This document shows, one piece after another, positions 1-9,135 of a stretch of DNA of 64,000 bases. How positions within the stretch are numbered: position 1 is the stretch's first letter; each line of letters starts with the position of its first letter. Where the stretch lies: contig NZ_CP014167.1 in assembly GCF_001685395.1 (NCBI RefSeq), positions 997,501-1,061,500 of the forward strand. Reading direction: 5' to 3'. The position numbers and the translations under genes were made by a program. This DNA comes from Paenibacillus yonginensis. Lineage in GTDB: Bacteria > Bacillota > Bacilli > Paenibacillales > Paenibacillaceae. The notes below the pieces were generated by a model. That model was given only the letters and a program-made list of their open reading frames with translations, did no database searches and was not told the origin of the DNA.

Positions 1-16
1 CGCCGCTATAATTAAA

Positions 17-44
17 AAAAGTCCCGCCTATTGGCGGGACTTTA
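17..44. terminator. Bidirectional intrinsic terminator
   Basis: An 8-base GC stem (GTCCCGCC/GGCGGGAC) with a 4-base loop is flanked by A and T runs, so it can work in either direction. It separates whatever lies left of the window from the helD promoter. Confidence 0.8.
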
Positions 45-70
45 AAATTCATATTTGAATTCGAATGGAA

Positions 71-99
71 TTGATTAGACTGCCGTAAACTGATACAAT
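71..99 (+). promoter_or_regulatory. Sigma-A type promoter for helD
   Basis: TTGATT (71-76) and TACAAT (94-99) are separated by 17 bases, a good vegetative match. It lies about 100 bases upstream of the helD start, with the inverted repeat at 124-163 in between. Confidence 0.6.
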
Positions 100-123
100 A
101 AAGAATGGACTGAAGAAATAAAT

Positions 124-163
124 TTTATGTGAAAATACTTCTGTTAGAATTTTATCACATAAA
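124..163. promoter_or_regulatory. 9-bp inverted repeat in the helD 5' region
   Basis: TTTATGTGA (124-132) is exactly inverted as TCACATAAA (155-163) with a 22-base spacer. It lies downstream of the -10 element and upstream of the ribosome site, so it could be an operator or an mRNA hairpin. The spacing is too wide for a normal CRP/FNR half-site pair. Confidence 0.35.
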
Positions 164-199
164 TATATATTTGTCAATAGGCAACCTGGAGAAGAGGGG

Positions 200-2582
200 A
201 TGAATGGTTTGGATATGACCGAACAGACTCGGAAGGATGAACAAAACCGGGTTAATCACGTGGTGGAAGTGATCGATAAAAGAATTCAAGGATTGGAAAG
301 TGAAGTGGGAAACGTCCGGACCGACGTGGTGGAGATGCGCCGTGATTTCTGGGACGATGTCACCATCAACTTTAGTGAAGCGGATGATGTGGGCGAGACC
401 TCGACCAGCTTGCGTCAGCAGTCGGAGGTGCTGTCCGAACGGGAGAGAAGCCACAAGCATTCCTACGCGGCTTTGTCCAAGATGAAACGTCTGCGCCAAT
501 CCCCCTATTTCGGACGGATCGACTTTGCGGAGCGCGGAGAACCGGCAGATCAAATTTATTTAGGCATTGCCTCCTTGCTTGATCAGGACGACCAGACGTT
601 TCTGGTTTATGACTGGCGTGCGCCGATCTCCAACTTGTATTATGACAGTACGCCAGGGCCGGCTTCTTATAAGACCCCTGTAGGGGAAATTGAGGGTGAA
701 ATGCTGCTGAAGCGTCAATTTGTGATCCGGGACGCTCAAATCAAGCTAATGTTTGATACAGGGGTGACAATTGGAGACGAACTGCTGCAGGAGGTGCTGG
801 GAAGAAGCTCGGATGCCCAGATGAAAAGCATTGTAGCAACGATCCAGCGGGAGCAGAACCGGATCATCCGCAATGATCGCAGCCGGATGCTTATTGTTCA
901 GGGAGCGGCTGGCAGCGGTAAAACTTCGGCAGCGCTGCAGCGGGTTGCTTATCTGTTGTACAAGTACCGCGAGCACCTGCAGGCGGATCAGGTCATTTTA
1001 TTTTCCCCGAATCCTATGTTTAACAGTTATGTATCAACGGTGCTGCCGGAGCTTGGCGAGGAAAATATGCTGCAAACGACCTTCCAGGAGTATCTGGAGC
1101 ATCGAATCGGCCGGGAATTCCAGTTGGAGGACCCGTTCGTACAGATGGAATATGTGCTGTCAGGAGAAAGCGGCAGCCCGGGATATGACGCTAGGATAGA
1201 AGGCATTCGCTACAAATCTTCGTCGCTGTATCTTCAGGCGATGAACGGCTACCGGAGCATGCTTGAAACCGAAGGAATGCTGTTCAGGCCGCTTCGCTTT
1301 CAGGGCAAAGAAATCATCAGCCGGGACCAGATCCGCGAGCGGTTCTACGCTTACGATTCCAGCATTACTTTGGCGAACCGCTGCGATTTGCTGCGGGAAT
1401 GGCTGCTTAAGGAACTGGCTGATTTCAGCAAACGAGAGGTTGGGGAGCCTTGGGTAGAAGAGCAAATGCAGCTGCTGGACAGTGAAGATTATCAGATCGC
1501 TTATCAGCGCATGCGGCGGCAAAATCGCAAAAAAAAACCGTTCCTTCACCGACTATGAAGATGAAAAGCTGATTTTGGCCCGCATGGTCGTCAGCGATCG
1601 TTTGAAGCCGCTGCGAAGATGGGTGAAGGCGTTGCGTTTTGTGGATGTCAAAGGGCTGTATGCGCAGCTGTTTGCCAATAAAGCCGTTATGGAGCGGGCA
1701 AGCGGCGGCGATTTGCCGGCTTCCTGGGATGAGATCTGCCAATTCACCCTGGACAATTTGGAGAAAGGCGAGCTTGCCTACGAAGATGCAACTCCTTATC
1801 TTTATTTGCGGGAACAATTGCTGGGGTTCCGTTCCAACGGCAATATCCGTCATGTATTTATTGATGAGGCGCAGGATTATTCGCCTTTTCAGCTGTTTTT
1901 CCTGAAGCGATTGTTCCCGAGAGCGCGCATGACCGCGCTTGGCGACCTCAATCAGGCGATTTATGCCCATGGTTCCATCCTGCAGCAGACCTCCACGTTA
2001 TTCCAGCTGTATGGAGAGGAAGAAACCGAGCAAATTACGCTGACTCAAAGCTACCGTTCAACCCGCCAAATCGTTGATTTCACGCGGCAAATGATCGAAG
2101 GCGGGGAGCAGATTGTTCCATTTAACCGGGATGGAGAGCTGCCGGAGGTCAGAATTGCGCACCAGCCGGATCACCTGAAAGCCGCGCTCTCGGCCGATCT
2201 GGACCGTTTGAAAGCGGAAGGCTACGAAACGATTGCCATTATTTGCAAAACGGCTGAAGAAAGCCGGATAACGTATGAATGGCTGAAGGAAGAGCATGCG
2301 CTGAAGCTGATCAAGAAAACAACGCTTTCCTTTGAGAAAGGCATCCATGTGATTCCGGCTTATCTGGCTAAGGGCGTGGAGTTTGATGCTGTGCTGATTT
2401 ACGATGCCTCTGAGGAGCGGTACCGCCGTGAATCGGAAAGGAAGCTTTTTTATACGGCTTGTACGAGAGCCATGCACCTGCTTCATGTGTACAGTCTGGG
2501 AGAGCCGTCGCCGTTCATCCGATCTGTTAAACCTGCAGCTTATCGGACTGTTGAACTTGAGGCGACCCGGATAAACGGATAA
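200..2582 (+). pseudogene. helD: RNA polymerase recycling helicase HelD, frameshifted
   Basis: HelD is a UvrD-like SF1 ATPase that removes RNA polymerase from stalled or post-termination complexes. The first half (200-1558) has an N-terminal coiled coil and Walker A GAAGSGKT near residue 235. The second half (read from about 1482) has the Walker B motif FIDEAQDYS and UvrD C-terminal motifs such as TLTQSYRSTRQI. The halves are in different frames and join at a run of nine A (1529-1537). Eight A would give one protein of 793 residues, close to the usual HelD length. The ATG at 200 follows GGAG with good spacing. Either an assembly indel or a real frameshift could explain it. Confidence 0.85.
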
Positions 2583-2656
2583 ACGGATAATAATGAGCGG
2601 AATGAACCACACTAACACGGATGTGTTCTTCACACATTTGAAAGGTGGTCTATTCA

Positions 2657-3901
2657 GTGGGCAACAATAAAGGGGCACTAATTGCGTTGGCTTCCATTCC
2701 GTTCATTATGACGCTCGGCAACTCGATGCTAATCCCGATTCTTCCGCAGATTTCGCAGGAACTCCGGATTAGTTCGTTCCAGGCAAGCATGTTGATTACG
2801 GTGTATGGGATCGTTGCCATTTTGCTCATTCCGGTAGCCGGTTATCTTTCGGATCGTCTGGGACGCAAGGCGGTGATTGTTCCCAGTCTGATTTTGGCCG
2901 GGGCTGGAGGAGCGGTGTGTGGAGCAGCAGTCTGGTTTGGAAGCGGCAAGCTGGTTTATTGGATTATTCTGGCGGGCCGGCTCATTCAGGGAATAGGCGC
3001 TGCCGGCGCTTTTCCAATCGTGATTCCATTCGTCGGTGATTTATTTAAAGATGATAAAGAAGTCAGTAAAGGTCTTGGCATAATCGAAACCTCGAATACA
3101 TTCGGCAAGGTGATCAGCCCGATACTCGGAGCGGCGCTGGGCATGGTGTTATGGTACCTGCCTTTTATATCCATTCCGGTGTTATGCCTGATTTCGCTGC
3201 TTCTTGTTCTGTTTCTCGTGAAAAAACCAAAGAAAGCGAAAGAGGAGCCGAAGAGCCTTCGAGAGGTGCTTCATGCCGTCGGCGGGATTCTGAAAAAAGA
3301 AGGCCGCTGGCTTTATGCCATATTCGCCATTGGCGGCATCTGTATGTTCCTGCTGTTCGGGGTGCTTTCTTATTTGTCAGAGCAGCTTGAAGTGAAACAT
3401 CATCTGCATGGGGTAGTCAAAGGCCTTGTTCTGGCCATCCCGCTGGCTGTTTTGTGTTTGGCTTCTTATATCACCGGGAAGAAGATTGGGAAAAACAAAA
3501 CTGTAATGAAATGGTCCGGCGTCTCCGGCATGGTCTTGTCCACGGTTTCGTTGTTTGGCATCGGGCTGTTTAATAACATTTATTTTGTTATTGGCTGTCT
3601 GATTATTTGCGGTTCGGGGATAGGCGTTGTGCTGCCATGTACGGATTCTCTGATCACGGAAGGAATTGATCAGGAGATAAGGGGAACCGTGACTTCTTTG
3701 TACAACAGCATGCGGTTTATAGGGGTATCGTTTGGGCCTCCGGCTGTATCGCTGCTTGTAAATACGAGTCACAGGGTGATGTTTTTTGTGATTGCAGGTA
3801 TTTCTTTGGTCGCGTTTGTGCTTATTCTGTTTGCGGTTAGACCCAAACCGGAGAAGAAGGAAGGCGGAGGACAAATCCCGCGCCCCGCTCCTTCGGGTTA
3901 A
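2657..3901 (+). CDS. MFS drug-efflux type transporter (DHA1 family)
   Basis: This protein of about 414 residues has twelve predicted hydrophobic segments. The N-terminal half carries the MFS motif A region GYLSDRLGRKAV between helices 2 and 3, and a long basic linker (KKPKKAKEEPK) separates the two six-helix halves. The start GTG at 2657 is preferred over GTG 2645 because AAAGGTGG sits 8 bases upstream. The family exports drugs or other small molecules by proton antiport. Substrate cannot be read from sequence. It stands alone, with a terminator after it. Confidence 0.82.
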   Translation: MGNNKGALIALASIPFIMTLGNSMLIPILPQISQELRISSFQASMLITVYGIVAILLIPVAGYLSDRLGRKAVIVPSLILAGAGGAVCGAAVWFGSGKLVYWIILAGRLIQGIGAAGAFPIVIPFVGDLFKDDKEVSKGLGIIETSNTFGKVISPILGAALGMVLWYLPFISIPVLCLISLLLVLFLVKKPKKAKEEPKSLREVLHAVGGILKKEGRWLYAIFAIGGICMFLLFGVLSYLSEQLEVKHHLHGVVKGLVLAIPLAVLCLASYITGKKIGKNKTVMKWSGVSGMVLSTVSLFGIGLFNNIYFVIGCLIICGSGIGVVLPCTDSLITEGIDQEIRGTVTSLYNSMRFIGVSFGPPAVSLLVNTSHRVMFFVIAGISLVAFVLILFAVRPKPEKKEGGGQIPRPAPSG

Positions 3902-3905
3902 TCTT

Positions 3906-3942
3906 AAACAGCTGGATGAGAGATCAGCCAGCTGTTTTTCTT
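3906..3942 (+). terminator. Intrinsic terminator after the MFS gene
   Basis: AAACAGCTGG pairs with CCAGCTGTTT and is followed by a T-rich tail, directly after the transporter stop codon. Confidence 0.8.
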
Positions 3943-4065
3943 TGTCCGCCCGGGATTAAAATCGTTAAGGCATAAAAAAACAGTTTTGCGGCCCGTCTGC
4001 TTTTGGTATGATAATACAGGCAAGTTTATTCTACGGCTCCGCTTCAATTTCGGCAGACGGCTGCC

Positions 4066-4266
4066 CTACATATGGTAGCTCCCGGAGGGAGCGTTAAGTA
4101 CCCATTCCAGCATCAGTATCATATCGTCCAGACGTTCCAGCTGAGATTGCAAAGAAGGACGCTGGGATTCCTGGTCCGGCTGCAGCTGTGCAAGCCGGTC
4201 TTCTAGACGTTTCTTTTGCATAGCGAGTTCGTTGATTTTGGATTTAATTTGTTGTTCGGTTCTCAT
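4066..4266 (-). CDS. Small coiled-coil protein of unknown function
   Basis: This 66-residue protein is almost all charged heptads (for example QKKRLEDRLAQLQ) and is predicted to form one or two coiled-coil helices. It has no membrane segment and no cysteine. A ribosome site (GAGGTGACCC) sits just before the ATG. It is divergent from rpiA, so the two probably share the intergenic control region. I do not recognise a named family. Confidence 0.6.
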   Translation of the reverse strand: MRTEQQIKSKINELAMQKKRLEDRLAQLQPDQESQRPSLQSQLERLDDMILMLEWVLNAPSGSYHM

Positions 4267-4358
4267 GGGTCACCTCATCGTTTCATTATCATCAATGATT
4301 ATATCAATTGGCGGGCGAAAATAACATGGACCTGCAAGTATCGTGGAGGGTAAAAGAC

Positions 4359-5030
4359 ATGAATGGAAAACAAGCGGCGGGTTATCGCGCAGTCGAATGG
4401 GTGAAACCAGGCATGACGGTCGGGCTCGGAACGGGCTCTACGGCCTACTGGGCCATCCAGCGTATTGGAGAACGCGTAAAGGAAGGTTTGGAGATCAAGG
4501 CAATCGCCACTTCCAAGGCTTCCGAGAAGCTGGCCAGAGAATTAAATATTCCTTTGTTCGAAGCAGCGGATATTCCGCATATTGATCTAACGATTGACGG
4601 CGCGGATGAGGTGGATCCGCAAATGTGCCTGATCAAGGGCGGCGGCGGCGCGCTGCTTCGCGAGAAGATGGTCGCCTTGAAGAGCGACAAGCTGATCGTT
4701 GTTGCCGATGCCAGCAAAGATGTCCCCGTGCTGGGGATCTTTAAGCTGCCGATCGAGGTGGTTCCGTTCGCCTGCGAATGGACCTTAGAACATTTACGGA
4801 AGCAATATGACGTCCCTATGGAGTTCCGCCAACAGGACGGAAGTATTTATGTTACGGATAACGGCAACTATATTGTGGATGCTTCTTTTGGTAGAATTAC
4901 AGATCCGGAGAAGCTGGCAGCTGAATTGAAGGCCATGACCGGTGTAGTTGACCATGGTCTGTTCGTCGGCATAGCCGAAACGGTAGTGCTTGGCAACGAA
5001 GACGGAACGGTAACCGTTCGCACCAGATAA
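4359..5030 (+). CDS. rpiA: Ribose-5-phosphate isomerase A
   Basis: RpiA interconverts ribose-5-phosphate and ribulose-5-phosphate in the pentose phosphate pathway. The family motifs are in order: GLGTGSTAYW near the N-terminus for phosphate binding, the active-site DGADEVD, and KGGGGALLREK. The frame is open upstream to 4308, but ATG 4359 has GGAGGG 7 bases ahead and gives 223 residues, the usual length. Confidence 0.93.
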   Translation: MNGKQAAGYRAVEWVKPGMTVGLGTGSTAYWAIQRIGERVKEGLEIKAIATSKASEKLARELNIPLFEAADIPHIDLTIDGADEVDPQMCLIKGGGGALLREKMVALKSDKLIVVADASKDVPVLGIFKLPIEVVPFACEWTLEHLRKQYDVPMEFRQQDGSIYVTDNGNYIVDASFGRITDPEKLAAELKAMTGVVDHGLFVGIAETVVLGNEDGTVTVRTR

Positions 5031-5130
5031 AGGGAGACGGAAGAGTTTTTCTTCGTTCCGGGTAACATGATAAAATGAATAAGTAGTTTGCAATTTGCCA
5101 TGAAGGATTAAAAAAACAGGGGGGATTCTT

Positions 5131-5580
5131 GTGCTGATTGATGCGAAACGAGACTTTGGTCTTGATCATTCCGAGGTCACGGAACTTCTGGAATTGGCTG
5201 TGCATGAGGACGAAGAAGCTTTGGCGGCTGCCAAGGCCCTGTATCAAGCCGAGGATAACGGTTATCTACTTCGCCTGTATCAGGAAGAAGGGGAAACGCT
5301 GGGTTTGATCGGGTTTCATATGGATCCGGAATCAGGCACGCTGACCATTCAGCACATCTGCGTCTTTCCCGAATATCGCAACCAGGGTTTTGGCCGTGGT
5401 TTAATATTGGAAGCTTTGATGGAGCAGTCGCCTGATACCATTAAAGCTGTAGTGGATGAAGAAGCAGCTGATTTTTATCGCAATATCGGATTTATTGTTA
5501 CCAGCCATGGCGTCACTGCCTCGGGAGATGAACAGTTCTTGTGTGTCTACCATGCGGTGGAAAGGGAAGACGAGTTTTAA
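5131..5580 (+). CDS. GNAT-family N-acetyltransferase
   Basis: This 149-residue GNAT protein has the acetyl-CoA binding strand and loop QHICVFPEYRNQGFGRGL (the R/Q-x-x-G-x-G/A pattern) in the middle third. It is expected to transfer acetyl from acetyl-CoA to an amine. The substrate is unknown. It starts at GTG 5131 behind a GGGGGGA site. A GATAAAAT -10-like box lies about 60 bases upstream, and a strong terminator follows. Confidence 0.8.
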   Translation: MLIDAKRDFGLDHSEVTELLELAVHEDEEALAAAKALYQAEDNGYLLRLYQEEGETLGLIGFHMDPESGTLTIQHICVFPEYRNQGFGRGLILEALMEQSPDTIKAVVDEEAADFYRNIGFIVTSHGVTASGDEQFLCVYHAVEREDEF

Positions 5581-5617
5581 ATTCCTGACAGGATTTATAT
5601 CTAGGCAGGTATTATAT

Positions 5618-5651
5618 AAGAAGCCGGCGGAGAGAACCGCCGGCTTCTTTG
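5618..5651 (+). terminator. Intrinsic terminator after the GNAT gene
   Basis: A 13-base perfect stem AAGAAGCCGGCGG/CCGCCGGCTTCTT with a 6-base loop ends in TTT. Confidence 0.85.
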
Positions 5652-5786
5652 TCAGTACGCCCAGTATGGGCGCCATCTCTTGGGTGAATTGAAGTTTGAT
5701 TATGAAGTTCGATGGGTTTCGTTCTACTGCAATTCCGTTTGCAATTCCGATTCCAATTGCACTTCTATTGTATTTCTGCGGCGCTT

Positions 5787-6461
5787 CTATAACGAGATTT
5801 TCTTGAGGTAGCTTCGCAGAGCAAACCCGCGTTCCTGGCGTTTCTTGTATTTCGGAAGCTGTCTATAAATCAGCAGGGCTTCCTCATAAGCGGATTTGGC
5901 GTCTTCCTTCCGTTCTAATCCCTGATAAAGCCGGCCGAGCAAATAATAAGCTTCAATGGAAGAGGATTGGATGCCCCGGAACTGTTCCGCATAATGCAGC
6001 GCTTTGGCCGGAGCTTCATTTCGAAAAGCCGATGCGAGCTTCAGATAGGGCTGGCCATACTGGACGCGCTCATTGAGTCCAAAAGCTTTCAGAATTCGCT
6101 GCTCTCCCTCCTCCAGCTGTCCCACTCCCAGTGAAGCCAGGCCGTAATCCGCCCAGAACTCCGCAGATTCCTCCGAATAAGCCAGGCTTTCGTCCAGGAG
6201 ACGCATAGCTTCCCTGTATCGTTTCTGTTCTATCAGCAGGCGGGCTAGCTCGCGTTTGGAAGAGACGTCAAACGGGCTGGCTGCGATTTGTTGACGGAGC
6301 TTGGTTATATGGCGCCGCCGTTTGAACGGCTTGGTCAGACTGGGGAAGATGCCGACAAACCGTCTGTCCAGCAAATATACAACGATAAGAAGCACTAAAA
6401 TAGCGAGCAAAGGATTACCTAATATTCGCCATAAAATAAAAAAAATAAACAGCTTGCCCAT
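5787..6461 (-). CDS. Membrane-anchored TPR protein
   Basis: The protein has 224 residues. An N-terminal hydrophobic hairpin (FIFFILWRILGNPLLAILVL and following residues) is followed by a basic patch (KPFKRRRHITK) and about four helix-turn-helix TPR units to the C-terminus, for example YYLLGRLYQGLERKEDAKSAY. TPRs usually hold protein partners, and here they would lie in the cytoplasm. The frame stays open upstream to 6641, but ATG 6461 has GGAGGTCGTC just ahead and starts right at the membrane segment. The partner is unknown. Confidence 0.75.
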   Translation of the reverse strand: MGKLFIFFILWRILGNPLLAILVLLIVVYLLDRRFVGIFPSLTKPFKRRRHITKLRQQIAASPFDVSSKRELARLLIEQKRYREAMRLLDESLAYSEESAEFWADYGLASLGVGQLEEGEQRILKAFGLNERVQYGQPYLKLASAFRNEAPAKALHYAEQFRGIQSSSIEAYYLLGRLYQGLERKEDAKSAYEEALLIYRQLPKYKKRQERGFALRSYLKKISL

Positions 6462-6681
6462 GACGACCTCCAAACTGACACATTTGGGGCCATTATACCA
6501 TATTTTGAAAGCTGGCACCCGGCGAACGCACAAAATCCGGATCGTTGGATCGGGCAAGCTCGTTTTATGAAGAATAAAATTCTTCCTGTCATGGAAGATT
6601 AAACGAAATCCATGCATTTGTAGTGTCTCCTTTGTCTTCATTTTGAAATAACTTGATTATTTTAAAGGAAAGCTTTTTATT

Positions 6682-6690
6682 GTGTATAAT
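6682..6690 (+). promoter_or_regulatory. Extended -10 promoter element
   Basis: TGTG followed by TATAAT (6685-6690) is an extended -10 box. The -35 position is poor. It would drive rightward transcription through the LysR remnant toward gpmA. Confidence 0.4.
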
Positions 6691-6753
6691 ATATAAATAA
6701 CTTTAAAACGATAGCTGCCTAGCTATGATTAGCGGTCCAGGAAGAGAAATCCA

Positions 6754-6882
6754 ATGGATTTCTTGCAGCTGCAGCATGTTCAAACCGCGGCCAGGCTTGA
6801 GCATATGACCAAAGCAGCAGAGGTGCTGCACGGCCTTTTGAAGGAGATGAACCGGCGGTCATCGCAGTCTGGTGGTGAATAG
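6754..6882 (+). pseudogene. Truncated LysR-family regulator remnant
   Basis: The 42-codon frame begins MDFLQLQHVQTAARLEHMTKAA, broken here as MDFLQLQHVQ and TAARLEHMTKAAEVLH. This matches the first helices of a LysR DNA-binding domain. The recognition helix and the whole effector domain are missing. The reading jumps to LLKEMNRRSSQSGGE and stops, which fits an internal deletion that kept only both ends of the gene. Confidence 0.6.
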
Positions 6883-6917
6883 GGATTAAGGGTTGCTTGT
6901 GTACCGGCCATGTCGGT

Positions 6918-6963
6918 AGAGGAGATTATGCTCCAGTCCACCGCAAGGCTGTGTATCTCCTCT
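6918..6963. repeat. 9-bp inverted repeat upstream of gpmA
   Basis: AGAGGAGAT (6918-6926) is inverted as ATCTCCTCT (6955-6963) around a 28-base loop. The 200 bases between the LysR remnant and gpmA contain no other recognisable gene. The repeat may form an mRNA hairpin in the gpmA leader. Confidence 0.35.
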
Positions 6964-7084
6964 CCCCAGCCTCGGCGGGCGATCCGGCTGGTTTAAAGGC
7001 AGCGGTTCGGTATAAAAGAATAAGAATGTTGCAGGCAGGGTAATAACATAAGGGCTAGGTTCGAAAGGAGTGTAAAGCATACCA

Positions 7085-7834
7085 ATGTACACTTTGGTTT
7101 TGTTAAGACATGGGGAAAGCGTATATAACCAGGGGAACCTGTTCACCGGCTGGACGGACGTAGATCTTTCGGAGAAAGGGATTCATGAAGCCCACGAAGC
7201 GGGCAAATTGATGCAGCGGGAAGGGCTGACCTTTGATGTGGCGTACACATCGTATCTGAAAAGAGCGATCAAAACGTTGTTTTTTGCACTTGAGGAGATG
7301 GATCTGCTGTGGATTCCCGTATATAAAACCTGGCAGCTGAACGAACGCCACTACGGGGCCCTTCAGGGACTCAGCAAGCTGGATACAGCCAAAAAATACG
7401 GCGATGAGCAGGTGATGTTATGGCGCCGAAGCTATGACGTGCTCCCTCCTTCGCTGACAAAAGACGACGAACGTTACCCGCGGAACGATATCCGCTACAA
7501 GGACGTGGAGGACAAATACATCCCGCTCACGGAAAGCCTGAAGGAAACGGTGGTCCGGGTTGAAGATTATTGGAACCGGGAGATTGCACCGCAGATCAAG
7601 GACGGCAAAAAAGTAATTATCGCCGCACATGGCAACAGTCTGAGAGCATTGATTAAATATTTGGAGAACATTGGCAACCAGGAAATTCTGGATTTGAACA
7701 TTCCAACGGGAACGCCGCTTGTTTATAAGCTGGATGACGACTTGAAGCCAATAGATAAATATTACCTGGGCAGTGAAGAACGCACGGAACAGAAAATCGA
7801 GAAAGTGGCCGATCCGGGAAAAATCATGGAATAA
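7085..7834 (+). CDS. gpmA: 2,3-bisphosphoglycerate-dependent phosphoglycerate mutase
   Basis: This glycolytic enzyme interconverts 3- and 2-phosphoglycerate through a phosphohistidine. The phosphoacceptor motif [11 protein letters not shown] is at residues 7-17 (His9) and the second catalytic His lies in [11 protein letters not shown] near residue 181. The conserved [13 protein letters not shown] is also present. The length of 249 residues is normal for the dPGM family. The start ATG 7085 follows GAAAGGAG. Confidence 0.93.
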   Translation: MYTLVLLRHGESVYNQGNLFTGWTDVDLSEKGIHEAHEAGKLMQREGLTFDVAYTSYLKRAIKTLFFALEEMDLLWIPVYKTWQLNERHYGALQGLSKLDTAKKYGDEQVMLWRRSYDVLPPSLTKDDERYPRNDIRYKDVEDKYIPLTESLKETVVRVEDYWNREIAPQIKDGKKVIIAAHGNSLRALIKYLENIGNQEILDLNIPTGTPLVYKLDDDLKPIDKYYLGSEERTEQKIEKVADPGKIME

Positions 7835-7984
7835 AAGCTATGTCTGTTATGGCTTCCGTTCTTAGATCTCCCCAAGACTGGGGATATCTGCAGATAACGC
7901 CGGGAATTGAACATCTGCTGCTTTCTTGTCGGCCTTTGTTCCGGTATGCAGCAGTTGCTCATAATAAGAAATACGCGAAAATGA

Positions 7985-8019
7985 ACAGGGCCCCCTCAGC
8001 GGGAGCCCTGTATTTTTAT
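7985..8019 (+). terminator. Intrinsic terminator
   Basis: An imperfect hairpin (ACAGGGCCCCC... GGGAGCCCTGT) is followed by ATTTTTATTATT. It ends gpmA transcription and lies before the convergent methyltransferase gene. Confidence 0.6.
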
Positions 8020-8079
8020 TATTGTGTTCCTTTAAGAGGGGGAGAACAGGCATTTAAATCATGATCGGAGTTGACCTCT

Positions 8080-8697
8080 CTACAGCGTGAGGGTCAGTAC
8101 GCCGGCACAGCCTGAAACCTGGCGGTAGCTGGCTTTAAATCCAGCTTTGTTCAGCTTTGGCAGAAATTCATCAGCGGCTATATACCATTCTTCTTCATCC
8201 CAGCGATCGCCGGCTGCCAATCGGCAGCGCTCGCGATCCTGGGAGGTCCGGAATCCGATATCGCCGATCGCGATCACCCCGTCCTGCCGAAGACGTCCGG
8301 CGAATAGTCTGAGCAGCTGAATTTTTCGATCGTCGTCGACATGATGAAAAGCGTAAGTGGACAAGATGCAGGAGAAGGTAACCCCCATAATCGGCCCGGG
8401 AATCCCCTCCGCAAAATCAGCTTTATAGAATCGCCCTTTAGGCATACGTTCTGCAGCAATACGGAGCATTTCCTCGGAAAAGTCCAAACCTGTAATTTCA
8501 TGGCCCTGCTCATATAACTCCTGACTTAACCGCCCTGTACCGATGCCGATATCCAAGATCGATAATGTGCTTCCCGCAGGGCGCTGATTTCTGCAATATT
8601 TCAACACTTCATCATAACCTTCAAAAGGGTATCCTTGCGTCCGGTCTACCGTTTGCTCATATTCCGGGGCCCATTGATTAAAACCTTGTTTGTCCAT
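8080..8697 (-). CDS. Class I SAM-dependent methyltransferase
   Basis: The protein has 205 residues with a Rossmann-type SAM site: motif I LDIGIGTGRLS near residue 50, then an acidic end of strand 2 (GLDFSEEML) and the post-motif AFHHVDDD. The sequence resembles the YrrT/UbiE-like small-molecule methyltransferases. Substrate is not determinable. ATG 8697 is chosen because GCGAGGTG lies 8 bases upstream, although the frame is open to 8754. It converges on gpmA. Confidence 0.8.
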   Translation of the reverse strand: MDKQGFNQWAPEYEQTVDRTQGYPFEGYDEVLKYCRNQRPAGSTLSILDIGIGTGRLSQELYEQGHEITGLDFSEEMLRIAAERMPKGRFYKADFAEGIPGPIMGVTFSCILSTYAFHHVDDDRKIQLLRLFAGRLRQDGVIAIGDIGFRTSQDRERCRLAAGDRWDEEEWYIAADEFLPKLNKAGFKASYRQVSGCAGVLTLTL

Positions 8698-8821
8698 CGA
8701 ACAGCACCTCGCCTTGTCTTTTGCTTCTCTATGAAATATAACATGGTAGTGCACGGAATGACGGGGAGAAAATGATTATAGCTAAACTCGAAAAAACCAA
8801 AGGGCAAAATAGACAAAAAAA

Positions 8822-8865
8822 GGACAAAAACCCTCGTAAAAAGCATGCTACAAGGGCTTTTGTCC
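8822..8865. terminator. Hairpin between the methyltransferase and rsmD
   Basis: GGACAAAAACCCT pairs with AGGGCTTTTGTCC (one mismatch/bulge). An A run stands on the left and a second small hairpin (GGGTG 8866-8870/CACCC 8884-8888) stands on the right. It could be a terminator read leftward or part of an rsmD leader RNA. Confidence 0.45.
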
Positions 8866-9135
8866 GGGTGCCCATTCTCAGGACACCCATCATGGGAGAG
8901 GAGAAACCGGATGAAGATCTTATGGGGAAACGTAAGTCTTCTCCGCGGTTGTCTACGACATTTGGTGATGTCGATATCTTCATTATGTCCGGCGGATGCC
9001 GGAATATACATCGCCGCCCAAAAAAAGCCTGCGGCGGATCTCGGCTATTTTTCAAGCGGCCGTTGTTGTGGTACGATAACGACATAAATTGAGGACACGG
9101 CATGGCATGTGTGGATAGACAAGGAGAGAAGAAAT
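8866..9135 (+). promoter_or_regulatory. Possible structured leader of rsmD (ylbH leader position)
   Basis: The 438 bases between the methyltransferase and rsmD show no convincing gene. They include GC-rich short inverted repeats such as GCCGC (9012)...GCGGC. A cis-RNA called the ylbH leader is catalogued upstream of the Bacillus orthologue of rsmD, so a leader is expected here, but I cannot align it by eye. A 58-codon frame from ATG 8911 has a GAGGAG site but no recognisable family. Confidence 0.25.

Noticed and set aside
1482-1560. Programmed frameshift in helD
   Set aside because: The needed shift is +1 over an A9 run, without a typical stimulatory stop or structure, and the same kind of error occurs in three other genes. 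A common technical cause is simpler.
6900-6970. Resemblance to RNase P RNA (GTAGAGGA...ATGCTC)
   Set aside because: Only a few bases match the conserved core. The rest of the rnpB structure and length are absent, so it is reported only as an inverted repeat.
8772-9092. 106-residue basic frame before rsmD
   Set aside because: Low-complexity Lys/Arg-rich, overlaps hairpins and has frames open on both strands as well. No ribosome site.
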